From Methanimicrococcus blatticola (GTDB lineage Archaea; Halobacteriota; Methanosarcinia; Methanosarcinales; Methanosarcinaceae): DNA of 64,000 bases. A program made the translations under genes and the position numbers. Numbering within the stretch: the stretch's first letter is position 1; each line of letters begins with the position of its first letter. Shown piece by piece: positions 1 through 7,555 of the stretch. The stretch is from NCBI RefSeq assembly GCF_004363215.1, contig NZ_SNYS01000010.1, positions 62,001 to 126,000 on the forward strand. Direction: 5' to 3'. The notes under the pieces were generated by a model. It was not told where the DNA came from. It saw only the letters and a program-made list of their open reading frames with translations, and did no database searches.

Positions 1-155
1 GATGATGATTGCGATTGTTTCAGCCATTTTAATCTTAACAATTGCAATCGGTTTTGGTTTGATTGATTTCAATTCAATCGGCTTTGGTTTGATTGATTTC
101 GGTTCAATCGGTTTATCGATTTAAACCGAAACATCATTTTATTTTTTTGAAAAAC

Positions 156-225
156 CCGAACGCCCGTTAAAATCTGAAAATAAAGAACCGATTTATTATC
201 AGAAGTTTAGTTGGCGTTCGGTTTT
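156..225 (+). terminator. Hairpin with T-tract (family C copy 1)
   Basis: CCGAACGCC at 156-164 pairs perfectly with GGCGTTCGG at 213-221, followed by TTTT. An inner TCTGA/TCAGA and AATAAA/TTTATT pairing extends the fold. The same outer stem recurs at 6415-6474, so this is a repeated terminator-like element. No annotated plus-strand gene lies just upstream within the window. Confidence 0.5.
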
Positions 226-377
226 ATTAAATTAAAAAATTAATGTTTCCATTTTTGTAAAAAATGATTAAAAACCACACCAACCACCTCCAACGACGCG
301 TTTCACGAACGAAGTGAGTGAAAGAAGGAGTTGGAGATTCTTCCCCCTCGTTGAATAAACAAGTTTATCAGATTTAA

Positions 378-460
378 TTTCACACGAAGAAAACTCTGAT
401 TTTAATTTTACATGAAAAAAATCTGATTTTAATTTTACATGAAAAAAATCTGATTTTAAA
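378..460. repeat. Three-copy 27-28 bp tandem repeat
   Basis: Three adjacent units share AATTTTACATGAAAAAAATC followed by TGATTTT. The last two are identical and the first (from about 378) is diverged. No coding function is seen. Confidence 0.75.
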
Positions 461-598
461 TTTTTGTCTCGTCGTGGTAGAATCCGCAATCCTCGATTTT
501 GCGCGCTTCGCTTGCAAAATCTCCGGGTTGCGGTCGTATTTGGACTTTTCTTTAATTATACAAAAATTAAACATCGGTTTTTAATAAATCATTAAATC

Positions 599-652
599 CG
601 AACTCCCTTTTCAATAAAATTAAAAAAAGAAAAGAGGGAGTTCGTTTTTTCG
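599..652 (+). terminator. Strong hairpin followed by T-tract
   Basis: CGAACTCCCTTTTC at 599-612 pairs with GAAAAGAGGGAGTTCG at 629-644 (one or two bulged bases), followed by TTTTTT. It lies downstream of the convergent mutS-like gene on the other strand and could end transcripts from the left. Confidence 0.5.
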
Positions 653-754
653 TAAAATGAAGAAAAAACGATGTTTCATTTTTCAAAAAAATAAAAATAA
701 AAAAACAAAACGAAAACAAAAAAAACAAAATACGATTTGATTCGATTTTTGTTT

Positions 755-2935
755 TTAATTTTTTGCTTCAAACTTTTTCTTCAGCTTTTCATAAAATGCA
801 TTCTCAACACCCGTTGACGTCAAAAACAATTTTTCAACAATCAATTCGGGCGTGCTTTTCGCGATATGATTTTTAATCGGGTTTCTGTTAACGATCAAAT
901 TTAAATCGTCATCTAAGCCGCCGGCTTCGATGCCGTCAACACGAATCGGAATGTCGCAATTTTCCATGATGGATTCAGCCAAGTGGGAAACGAAAAGTGA
1001 AAGCGTTTTGCCGTTTTCACAAAATGTTTCTAAGAGGCCGGCAATGATTTTAGCGGATGCGCCGGGCTCGGTGATGGATTCCAATTCATCGGCGAAAACC
1101 GCGCGTTCGGTGCCGTTGCTTTCGGAAACGATTGAGAAGTTCCGAAGCGTCGTTTCAAACGCGCCGGCATCGAGCGTGCCTTTGGATTTCCCGAAATAAT
1201 AAAATTCTTCAATCGGCGAGAATTCAAATAATTCAGCCGGCACCGGAAATCCCATGTGTGCTAAAATCAAACATTGCCCGACAAGTTCCAAAACAGTTGT
1301 TTTGCCGCCGGAATTCACGCCGCTCAAAAGAACGGTATTTTCAACATCATAAGAAACAGGCGTAATCGCGTCAAATCCGTATTTGGAAGAGAGGAAAAGA
1401 TTGCGGCCGCCTTCCAGATTGAAAAAGACGTTCCCTGATTGATTTTCGGGATTTGCCGGCAAATTCAAATTCAATTCAGTGTTTTGCGATGTTTTGGCAA
1501 AAACCGGAAACGTCATTTGATAAGCATTTGCAAAAGACGCCGCCGAATACCAACAATCAAATTCGAGACAATCATTAATCAAAAGCGACATCGCTTCTTT
1601 TCGGCCGGCCAGCTCTTTGGAAAGCTGTTTTTTCTGTTTCTGCTCAAGCTCGGCTGATTTACCGGAGATTTCTTTTTTAAACCGTGTCAGCGATTCCAAA
1701 TTAAGCTTAACGGGACACTCGATTTCGTCACCGTAAATATCGGATAAAATCATTTCTTCATCGCGCTTCAATGAAAGCGTTTCGGTGATTTCGGTAAGCG
1801 TTTCCTTTAAAAGTTCACGGTAGGGTTTTGACACATTCGCCGTCACGATTTGTTTCAAATCAGCCCCGGATAAAATATGCATAAGCTGATCGCCGTCCAG
1901 CGTCAGCGTGTTTCCCGTCAAAACATTTTTCAATTTATCGGAAAGTTCAGCCGCTTTCCGGAGAAGGATTTCATCGCACATGACTGAAATATTCCTCAAT
2001 CGATCAGCTTCAGGATCAATCCCCGGATTCATACTGCCGTCTGCATTCAATCTTTTAAGAAGCGTTCGAAGTTCAAGAGACTCTTCCGCGGTAAATTGTG
2101 AAAATAATCCGCTCATAGAGCCGGCGGCCAATATTTCCGCCAAACGGAGAGAAGCGTCAAAGCTTTTCAGATTTTTAACAAAATATGAAAGCGCCATTTC
2201 GGGAATGAGCTGCTCGATTTCAACCGCGTCAATGTCGCGGAAATATTCATACCCGGATTCAGGAAGATCGAATTCAGGGAAATCAAATAAAATAACGGAG
2301 CGGTAGGAGAAAAAGAAATCTGCGCATTCCTGCGGATCCGTGACAAGATGAACAGGCAGAATGCTGCCGAATTTTTCATGGGCTTCAATATAAACAACTT
2401 CGGAAAACGCCAAAACAGCGCGGTCACGAATCTTTTGAACCGTTCCGTCTTTGGTGGGAGTGATTTGAGAAAGCAACGATTGAATCATTTCGCGCTCGTC
2501 GGGAGAAAACGATTGTAAAATCGTCAAATGGGTTTCGATTTTTTCACGAACATCCAACGCCAAATCCAATCTTCTTTTCGGATAAGGAACCAGCCGCTCA
2601 ATAAAATCCGCTGAAAATTCAGTGCAGCAATGTTTTTTTATAATTTTTAAAATGCCGGCATAAAGCGCTTCCGCTTCTTTTGTTTTTAAGAAATCCTCCA
2701 ATGAAACGCCGTTCTGCTCTTTTGAAACATTCAAAATTAATGATTGAGCTGACTTTCGGGTCATTCCTTCAACGCGACACAATTCATGAACATCGCCTTT
2801 CAAAAGCGTTTCAAGAGCCTTTTCTTCGCTGCCGAAACAAGTGACTAAACGCTTCTCTAAAATGGACCCGATTCCCGAAATATCTCTGAGGCGCATGTTT
2901 GTTTTAATCGCCGTGCTTTCTCCATCCGAAATCAT
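755..2935 (-). CDS. MutS-family DNA-binding ATPase with N-terminal helix-hairpin-helix
   Basis: The product is about 726 residues. The N-terminus carries a helix-hairpin-helix region (GIGSILEKRL, then a second VEGMTRKSAQ segment). The C-terminal third is a MutS-type ATPase with Walker A GVNSGGKT near residue 540, Walker B FADELESIT near 610 and a following SHLAE motif. This matches archaeal MutS-related proteins that lack the mismatch-recognition domain of MutS1. A role in recombination or repair is likely, but the substrate cannot be read from sequence. The frame stays open upstream to 3121, but that extension crosses a dispersed hairpin repeat. I therefore prefer the ATG at 2935; the ATG at 2896 (starting MRLRDISGIG) is an equally good alternative. 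Neither has a clear Shine-Dalgarno. Confidence 0.82.
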   Translation of the reverse strand: MISDGESTAIKTNMRLRDISGIGSILEKRLVTCFGSEEKALETLLKGDVHELCRVEGMTRKSAQSLILNVSKEQNGVSLEDFLKTKEAEALYAGILKIIKKHCCTEFSADFIERLVPYPKRRLDLALDVREKIETHLTILQSFSPDEREMIQSLLSQITPTKDGTVQKIRDRAVLAFSEVVYIEAHEKFGSILPVHLVTDPQECADFFFSYRSVILFDFPEFDLPESGYEYFRDIDAVEIEQLIPEMALSYFVKNLKSFDASLRLAEILAAGSMSGLFSQFTAEESLELRTLLKRLNADGSMNPGIDPEADRLRNISVMCDEILLRKAAELSDKLKNVLTGNTLTLDGDQLMHILSGADLKQIVTANVSKPYRELLKETLTEITETLSLKRDEEMILSDIYGDEIECPVKLNLESLTRFKKEISGKSAELEQKQKKQLSKELAGRKEAMSLLINDCLEFDCWYSAASFANAYQMTFPVFAKTSQNTELNLNLPANPENQSGNVFFNLEGGRNLFLSSKYGFDAITPVSYDVENTVLLSGVNSGGKTTVLELVGQCLILAHMGFPVPAELFEFSPIEEFYYFGKSKGTLDAGAFETTLRNFSIVSESNGTERAVFADELESITEPGASAKIIAGLLETFCENGKTLSLFVSHLAESIMENCDIPIRVDGIEAGGLDDDLNLIVNRNPIKNHIAKSTPELIVEKLFLTSTGVENAFYEKLKKKFEAKN

Positions 2936-3033
2936 AAAAGAATAATCGGTGAAAAGACATATAAGACTCAAGCAAGCGGGGTGAAAGTATAAATTAAAAA
3001 TCGTTCCGCCGCTCTTCGGGAGGCTCATGTTTT

Positions 3034-3110
3034 TTACAGGCGGCGGGAGGGCGGTGTTTGTAGAAAATTCGCTGCACGAATTTTTAATGGCTGCGCCGCC
3101 GAAGGCAGGC
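3034..3110 (+). repeat. Family B hairpin repeat
   Basis: Contains GGGAGGGCGGTGTTTGT followed by stem AAATTCG/CGAATTT and then ATGGCTGCGCCGCC. An outer GGCGGCG/CGCCGCC pairing closes the element. Related copies occur at 3175-3231, 21913-22022 (two in tandem) and 59615-59690, with an inverted one at about 46863-46915. Confidence 0.7.
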
Positions 3111-3174
3111 GTCAGACACAACGTTTGGAATCAGGTTTAAGTTTGCTGCTTGGAGTCAGGTTTCTGTTTCCATA

Positions 3175-3231
3175 TGGGTTAGGGTGTTTACTTAAAAATC
3201 GCTTCGCGATTTTTAGCGGCTCCGCCGGCAG
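3175..3231 (+). repeat. Family B hairpin repeat, second nearby copy
   Basis: GGGTTAGGGTGTTTACTT leads into the perfect hairpin AAAAATCGCTTCGCGATTTTT, then GGCTCCGCCGGC. Same layout as the neighbouring copy but lacking the outer GC-rich stem. It lies between the mutS-like gene and the transporter gene, both read on the minus strand. Confidence 0.65.
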
Positions 3232-3353
3232 TAAAACAGTACACAAAACAGACTCATTAAGCAAAGCGCCGTCACGCGCGAACAACATCAATTTTTAACA
3301 AATAACACAAAACTAACCCACGGTTTTTAAAAAAGAAAAAATAAGAAAAAGAA

Positions 3354-4157
3354 TCAAACTTTTTCTTCAACAAATTTAACGTTTTCTAAATCCGTTTTAC
3401 CGAGCATACGCTTGTAAAGAACGAACCAGGGTGTATCAGCAACGCCGATAACCACTTTAACGACCAGCTGGTCGACAATCAAGCCGGTAACAACTTCCCA
3501 GGGCATGCCGCCGATGAGATAGAAAGCGATGACCACGAAAATGATAGAGTCGACCGCCAAACTGAACGCGTCTGTGACGAGTGAGCGAATCCAAATGTAC
3601 GGGTTTAAGAAAGCGTCGCCTTTGAAAGAGAGTTCTCTCGGGCGGAGCTTGCGTTTGATGTAAGAAAACATGTATGTGTCCAGCAACGAGCAGACCAAAA
3701 AGGAGATCCAGCTGGCAAAAGTCACACCGACGCTGAGCGCGAAAATCGTTGTCCATTCCGTGTCCAATTCATAGAAAGCGGCGGCCGGAATTTTAACGGC
3801 CATTGCGATAAACATCACATAAAGAACTTGTGTCGCAAGCGCGATCATAACGGCGGCAACTGCCTTTTTTTTGCCGTAAACTTCATTGATCATGTCCAGC
3901 ACTTGCGCGATGAACGGATAAAGAATCGCGGCGGCAGGGGTTGATAAAATAATGCTGTATCCGAACCATGTTCCGAAATCGAATGTCGCGAGTTTTGTCG
4001 CAATGACTTGAGAGCTGAGCAGGTAAGCGACGTAAAAAGCAGTTAACGCGGCAAATCCGTAAGCCGGGTATTTTTTAACAATTTTGACAGAAGAAATTGT
4101 CACAATTGTCATTGCAATCATCCAAAAAATAAGAATAAACAAAAGATCATAATTCAT
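3354..4157 (-). CDS. Queuosine/archaeosine precursor transporter (VUT/YhhQ family)
   Basis: The product is a 267-residue integral membrane protein with about six or seven hydrophobic segments. Family features are the LSSQVIATKL stretch near residue 50, LDMINEVYGKKKA near 90, an acidic-polar SLLDTYMFSYIK helix and the late DQLVVKVVIG segment. The family imports 7-deazaguanine precursors such as preQ0/preQ1. In archaea the sink is archaeosine at tRNA position 15, and a tgtA gene lies at 48.1 kb in this window. The ATG is preceded by GAGGTTTCATGA, a good Shine-Dalgarno. Substrate choice is inferred from the family. Confidence 0.85.
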   Translation of the reverse strand: MNYDLLFILIFWMIAMTIVTISSVKIVKKYPAYGFAALTAFYVAYLLSSQVIATKLATFDFGTWFGYSIILSTPAAAILYPFIAQVLDMINEVYGKKKAVAAVMIALATQVLYVMFIAMAVKIPAAAFYELDTEWTTIFALSVGVTFASWISFLVCSLLDTYMFSYIKRKLRPRELSFKGDAFLNPYIWIRSLVTDAFSLAVDSIIFVVIAFYLIGGMPWEVVTGLIVDQLVVKVVIGVADTPWFVLYKRMLGKTDLENVKFVEEKV

Positions 4158-4351
4158 TCATGAAACCTCGGTTGACTAAAACGTTCAATCCTATAAAAAG
4201 CATTTCAAATAATTCAAGACTGAAAATAAAAATGAGGAAATAAAAACAGAGACTAAAAAATAAAATCAGCGTTGACAACTAATTATAAATATTTTTTAAA
4301 CCCATGAAGTGATTGTAAGAAAATGTAAAGAAAAATCGGAATAGATAAAAC

Positions 4352-5746
4352 ATGACTGCCGACTCAAAAAAAGAAAAAATCGCTGAAATTAAAGACGAAA
4401 TTTTAAAACGCGTTCGTCCGACAGCCGAAGAAAAAACAAAGCTTGAATCGGTTCGAAAAGGCATTATTGACGACATCGTCAGAATCGCTCAGGAACAAGG
4501 CCAATGCGATATCATTCCGCTGTCCGTCGGCTCGGCCGAGAGAAGCACGTGGCTTCACGGCAATCACGACATCGATGTTTTTATTTCATACCCGGAAGAC
4601 ATTCCGTTTGATGAATTCCATGGCCGGAGTCATAAAATTTTAATGGAAATGGCAAAAACCGGTGACACATGGGAAGACCGCCATTCTGAACATCCTTACA
4701 TTCATATCACAAAAGAAGGGTTTGAAGTCGATTTGGTTCCGTGTTTTCGCGTAAAAAGCGGCGCCGAGATTAAATCCGCCGTTGACAGAACGCCGTTTCA
4801 TTGCGCTTACATCAAAGAAAATATCCGCGGACTGGAAGAAGATGTTTTGATTTTGAAACAATTTATGAAAGGCGTCGGCGTTTACGGCTCGGAAGTCAGA
4901 ACCGGCGGATTTTCCGGATATTTGACGGAAATTTTAACCATTCATTACGGCGGTTTTGAAAATGTTTTAACCCGCGCCGCCGATTGGAAATGCGGCGTTG
5001 TCATTGATTTGGCAAATCATCAAACACTGGAACATGACCACCCGCTTGTCGTTGTTGATCCGACGGATCCGAAAAGAAACGTGTCAGCTGCTTTATCGCT
5101 GACAAAATTCGCTCTTTTTATTGACCGTGCCCGCTCATTCATGAAAAATCCGAGCCCGGATTATTTCACGCCCAAAGAATACCCGCCGATGTCTTCTGAA
5201 GAATTTGAAAAAATGATGGCAAAGCGCGGAACGGAAATGATCGGCATTTCATTTCAAACGCCGCCCAAAGCGGAAGATACGCTTTACCCGCAGCTTTTCA
5301 GAATGGAAAAATCATTGGAAGAGCTTTTGGAACGAAACGAGTTTACGATTGTGAACACGTTTTCATGGTCGGAAGAGGGTGAAAAAAGCATTGTATTCAT
5401 AGAGCTTTTGGATGCCGAGCTTCCGCCGCTTCAAAAAAGAGCCGGCCCGCCCGTTTGGAATGAAAGCAACGCGGAAACATTTTGTAAAAAATACAAAAAC
5501 AATCCGAACACCTTCTCTTTCGCCATTGAAAACGAAAGATATGTCGCTGAAGTGCCGCGGAAATACAAAACCGCCGAATATTTAATTGAAGATTTGATTT
5601 TCAAAGAAGCAGCATTAGGAAGACACATTCGCGATTCCATGAAAACCGGTTACGATGTTCTTCGGGAAAAAGAAATCATGGAAATCAAAAGCGAAAGCTT
5701 TTGGAAATTTATGAACGAAAAATTAACGGCTCAAATCGAACCTTAA
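4352..5746 (+). CDS. cca: CCA-adding enzyme (archaeal class I tRNA nucleotidyltransferase)
   Basis: The 464-residue protein adds or repairs the 3'-CCA of tRNAs using CTP and ATP, without a nucleic acid template. The nucleotidyltransferase signature is complete: GSAERSTWLHGNHDIDVF, with D73 and D75 binding metal and a third carboxylate in FEVDLVP near residue 127. The FMKGVGVYGSEVRTGGFSGY block follows at about 170. Length matches the archaeal family (about 440-460). It is a stand-alone gene divergent from the precursor transporter; the stop is a tandem TAA TAG. A composite repeat element starts about 20 bp downstream. Confidence 0.95.
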   Translation: MTADSKKEKIAEIKDEILKRVRPTAEEKTKLESVRKGIIDDIVRIAQEQGQCDIIPLSVGSAERSTWLHGNHDIDVFISYPEDIPFDEFHGRSHKILMEMAKTGDTWEDRHSEHPYIHITKEGFEVDLVPCFRVKSGAEIKSAVDRTPFHCAYIKENIRGLEEDVLILKQFMKGVGVYGSEVRTGGFSGYLTEILTIHYGGFENVLTRAADWKCGVVIDLANHQTLEHDHPLVVVDPTDPKRNVSAALSLTKFALFIDRARSFMKNPSPDYFTPKEYPPMSSEEFEKMMAKRGTEMIGISFQTPPKAEDTLYPQLFRMEKSLEELLERNEFTIVNTFSWSEEGEKSIVFIELLDAELPPLQKRAGPPVWNESNAETFCKKYKNNPNTFSFAIENERYVAEVPRKYKTAEYLIEDLIFKEAALGRHIRDSMKTGYDVLREKEIMEIKSESFWKFMNEKLTAQIEP

Positions 5747-5764
5747 TAGAGGGGGAAAATACCG

Positions 5765-6370
5765 GCGGCGCTCGCGCGAGTGCTGCACTTTCCCAGTATT
5801 TTTTAAAAACCAGGCTGTTTTTTCGAAAAATTAGAATCACGGGCAGAATTTTTAATTTCAGCAAAATACAGGGCCGATAGCGGTGCTGTTGCGGATGACA
5901 GCGGCAGAAACGGCAAGTGGCGGCAGCAACGCAAACCGTAAGGTAGCAGTAGCAATGCAAACAGTAAGGTAGCAGCGGCAATGCAAACAGTAAGGTAGCA
6001 GCGGCAACGCAAACAATAAGATAGCAGTGGCAATGCAAACCGTAAGGTAGCAGTGCCACGTTCGCGCAAGCGAACGGATGTGATAAAAAGACGCTGATGC
6101 ACACAGCAATGCAGACGCAAATGCACACAGCAATGCAGACGCAAATGCACATAGCAACGCAGACGCAAATGCACACGACAATGCAGATCGTGTACACAGC
6201 AACGCAACTGCGCACGGTAATACAGGACAGATGAATCTCTTTAATTTGAAAAAATGTTCATTCGTTTTTGCTGTATCGGCCGGGTACGAATCCGCAAATT
6301 TCCGTTCCTCTCTTCGCTTTGCTCAGTTCGGAACGTAAATTAGCGGGCGGTTGTTTTGGGTTTAATTTAT
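5765..6370 (+). repeat. Composite dispersed element, copy A1
   Basis: Order of parts: GC-rich head (GGCGGCGCTCGCGCGAG at about 5764); array I of about five 26-bp units (core GGTAGCAGCGGCAATGCAAA, 5916-6056); hairpin CGTTCGC-GCAA-GCGAACG at 6059-6076; conserved GGATGTGATAAAAAG; array II of about four and a half 24-bp units (GCACACAGCAATGCAGACGC, 6099-6215); tail from 6265 containing TTTTTGCTGTATCGG and the stem CCGCAAATTTCCGTTCC (6292-6308) / GGAACGTAAATTAGCGG (6330-6346). It sits directly 3' of cca. Minus-strand frames are open through the arrays but I treat them as repeat artefacts. Confidence 0.85.
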
Positions 6371-6414
6371 TTTCGTCAAAATCCGAACATCCGTTTCTCT
6401 TATTTTGTGAAAAC

Positions 6415-6476
6415 CCGAACGCCGATTCAAATCCAAATATCAGTTTTTTAGGATTTAACAGGCGTTCGGTTTTTGT
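6415..6476 (+). terminator. Hairpin with T-tract (family C copy 2)
   Basis: CCGAACGCC (6415-6423) pairs with GGCGTTCGG (6461-6469), with an inner AAATCC/GGATTT pairing (6429-6434, 6451-6456), then TTTTT. It has the same outer stem and the same AAAACC lead-in as 156-225. It would end transcripts reading through element A1. Confidence 0.6.
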
Positions 6477-6635
6477 TATTTTTTAAAAAATGATGTTCGG
6501 TTTCAAAATGAATCGAAATAAAAACGAATCGAAATAAAAATAAATCGAAATAAAAAAGAATCAGGAATGAAAAGTGAGTAAAAAATGAAAGTGAGTAAAA
6601 ATAAAAAAAGTGAATAAAAGGTGAGTAAAAAATGT

Positions 6636-7085
6636 TTAAATCTTTTTAATTAATGAGGTCGAGTTGCAGTCCGGATATTTGGAACAATTAACGCAATCCG
6701 CCCATATTTTCCACGGGAGTTCTTCACGTTTGATTTCTGTAAAACCTTTCTTTTCAAAAAAGTCGGGACTGCTGGTTAATACAAATAATTGGGCGAGGCC
6801 GATGGTTTTGGCATCTTCGACACATGCTTCCAAAAGCCGTGATCCGTTTCCTTGGCGCGTGTACGGTTTGGCAACCGCAAAAGAAACAACTTCTCCCAAA
6901 TCTTCCCAATCCGGATGAACGCCGCAACAGCCGACAACTTTTCCTTCATCTTCCATCACGACAAAATCACGAATATTCGTAAAAAGACTGTCCAAGGAAC
7001 GCGGAAGCATACAGCCTTCCGTTGCATAGGAATTAATTAATTCCTTCATTTCAAAAACATCACTCATCTTTGCTTTTCGAATCAC
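6636..7085 (-). CDS. GNAT-family N-acetyltransferase, N-acetylglutamate-synthase-like
   Basis: The product is about 149 residues. It shows the GNAT acetyl-CoA fold: VVSFAVAKPYTRQGNGSRLLEA contains the pyrophosphate-binding Q-x-x-G-x-G/S block, followed by FVLTSSPDFFEKKGF typical of short ArgA/NAT-type enzymes. The C-terminus is cysteine-rich (CVNCSKYPDC). I chose the GTG at 7085 because GGGGTGG precedes it by about 4 bp and VIRKAKMSD is the usual family N-terminus; the upstream frame to 7157 has no support. Arginine-pathway acetylation of glutamate is possible, but the substrate is inferred only from family resemblance. Confidence 0.72.
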   Translation of the reverse strand: MIRKAKMSDVFEMKELINSYATEGCMLPRSLDSLFTNIRDFVVMEDEGKVVGCCGVHPDWEDLGEVVSFAVAKPYTRQGNGSRLLEACVEDAKTIGLAQLFVLTSSPDFFEKKGFTEIKREELPWKIWADCVNCSKYPDCNSTSLIKKI

Positions 7086-7226
7086 GGTGCCACCCCGATT
7101 GAATTGGTTTGATTTCAAATCATCTGTGAGAATAAAAAACAATCGGTAAAGTTTCATTTTTCATGATAATTTCATTCATGAATTTGCTCATAAGGTTGCT
7201 TATACTTCCGTTTTTGTAAAAATAAG

Positions 7227-7299
7227 CGAGCGCGGGAGGATTCGAACCCCCGACCTGCAGCTTAGGAGGCTGCTGCCATATCCGCTAGGCCACGCGCCC
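7227..7299 (-). tRNA. tRNA-Arg (anticodon CCU)
   Basis: Read on the minus strand, the acceptor GGGCGCG (7299-7293) pairs with CGCGCTC (one G-U). The anticodon stem GCAGC/GCTGC encloses loop CTCCTAA, giving anticodon CCT for AGG codons. The T-arm is GGGGG TTCGAAT CCCCC. The discriminator base is G and CCA is not encoded. No intron is visible. Confidence 0.95.
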
Positions 7300-7555
7300 G
7301 ATGTGAGCAGATTCCTAATGTTTTGTCTTACATATTAATATTATGTTTTTTTTGTTTCACCGAGTTTAATCCTGCTTTCATTCTTCGTTGTTTTTTTCCA
7401 TGCCTATCCATATTCTTTTTGGCATCAAATATTTTTATATATCTTCTGCTCAATTCATATTATCAGCTATATCGGAATTTTTCCCGATGTATAATCTGTT
7501 ATTCTTACAAATTCTTTACAAGTAGGTTATTTACAACGAAATTAGGGGATAAATA
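7300..7555. other. AT-rich intergenic region upstream of the surface protein gene
   Basis: Contains TATA-like stretches (TTTTTATATATC near 7431-7442) about 110-120 bp ahead of the start, and AGGGGATAA just before the ATG. No gene is seen. Confidence 0.5.

Larger units (their letters stand above)
1..754. other. Gene-free AT-rich region with short tandem repeats and hairpins
   Basis: No convincing gene is present. About 45-115 has two to three copies of a roughly 33-bp unit built on TTCAATCGGTTTTGGTTTGA. About 378-460 has three copies of a 27-28 bp unit (core AATTTTACATGAAAAAAATC). Positions 474-535 resemble the tail hairpin of the dispersed composite element described elsewhere. Terminator-like hairpins occur at 156-225 and 599-650. 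Short open frames on the minus strand here are low-complexity products of the repeats and have no recognisable domain or Shine-Dalgarno. Confidence 0.7.
5747..6635. other. Intergenic region holding element A1 and a terminator
   Basis: Besides element A1 (about 5765-6370) and the hairpin at 6415-6474, the rest (6480-6635) is AT-rich with repeated AATCGAAATAAAAA and GTGAGTAAAAAATGAAA words. No gene is supported. Confidence 0.7.

Noticed and set aside
5876-6060. CRISPR array
   Set aside because: Units are contiguous 25-27 bp repeats with no unique spacers and no cas genes nearby.
5709-6215. Long minus-strand open frames through element A1 (up to about 168 codons, repetitive Cys/Leu/Ala-rich peptides); similar frames at 19.1-19.7, 41.4-42.0 and 54.6-55.0 kb
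   Set aside because: All frames stay open because the tandem units lack stop codons. Peptides differ between copies except where nucleotide repeats force similarity, and no consistent start or Shine-Dalgarno exists. The conserved features are at DNA/RNA level.
6283-6296. tRNA T-loop-like GGGTACGAATCC in the element tails
   Set aside because: The stem is only two base pairs and no other tRNA parts are present; it is better explained as part of the conserved tail sequence.
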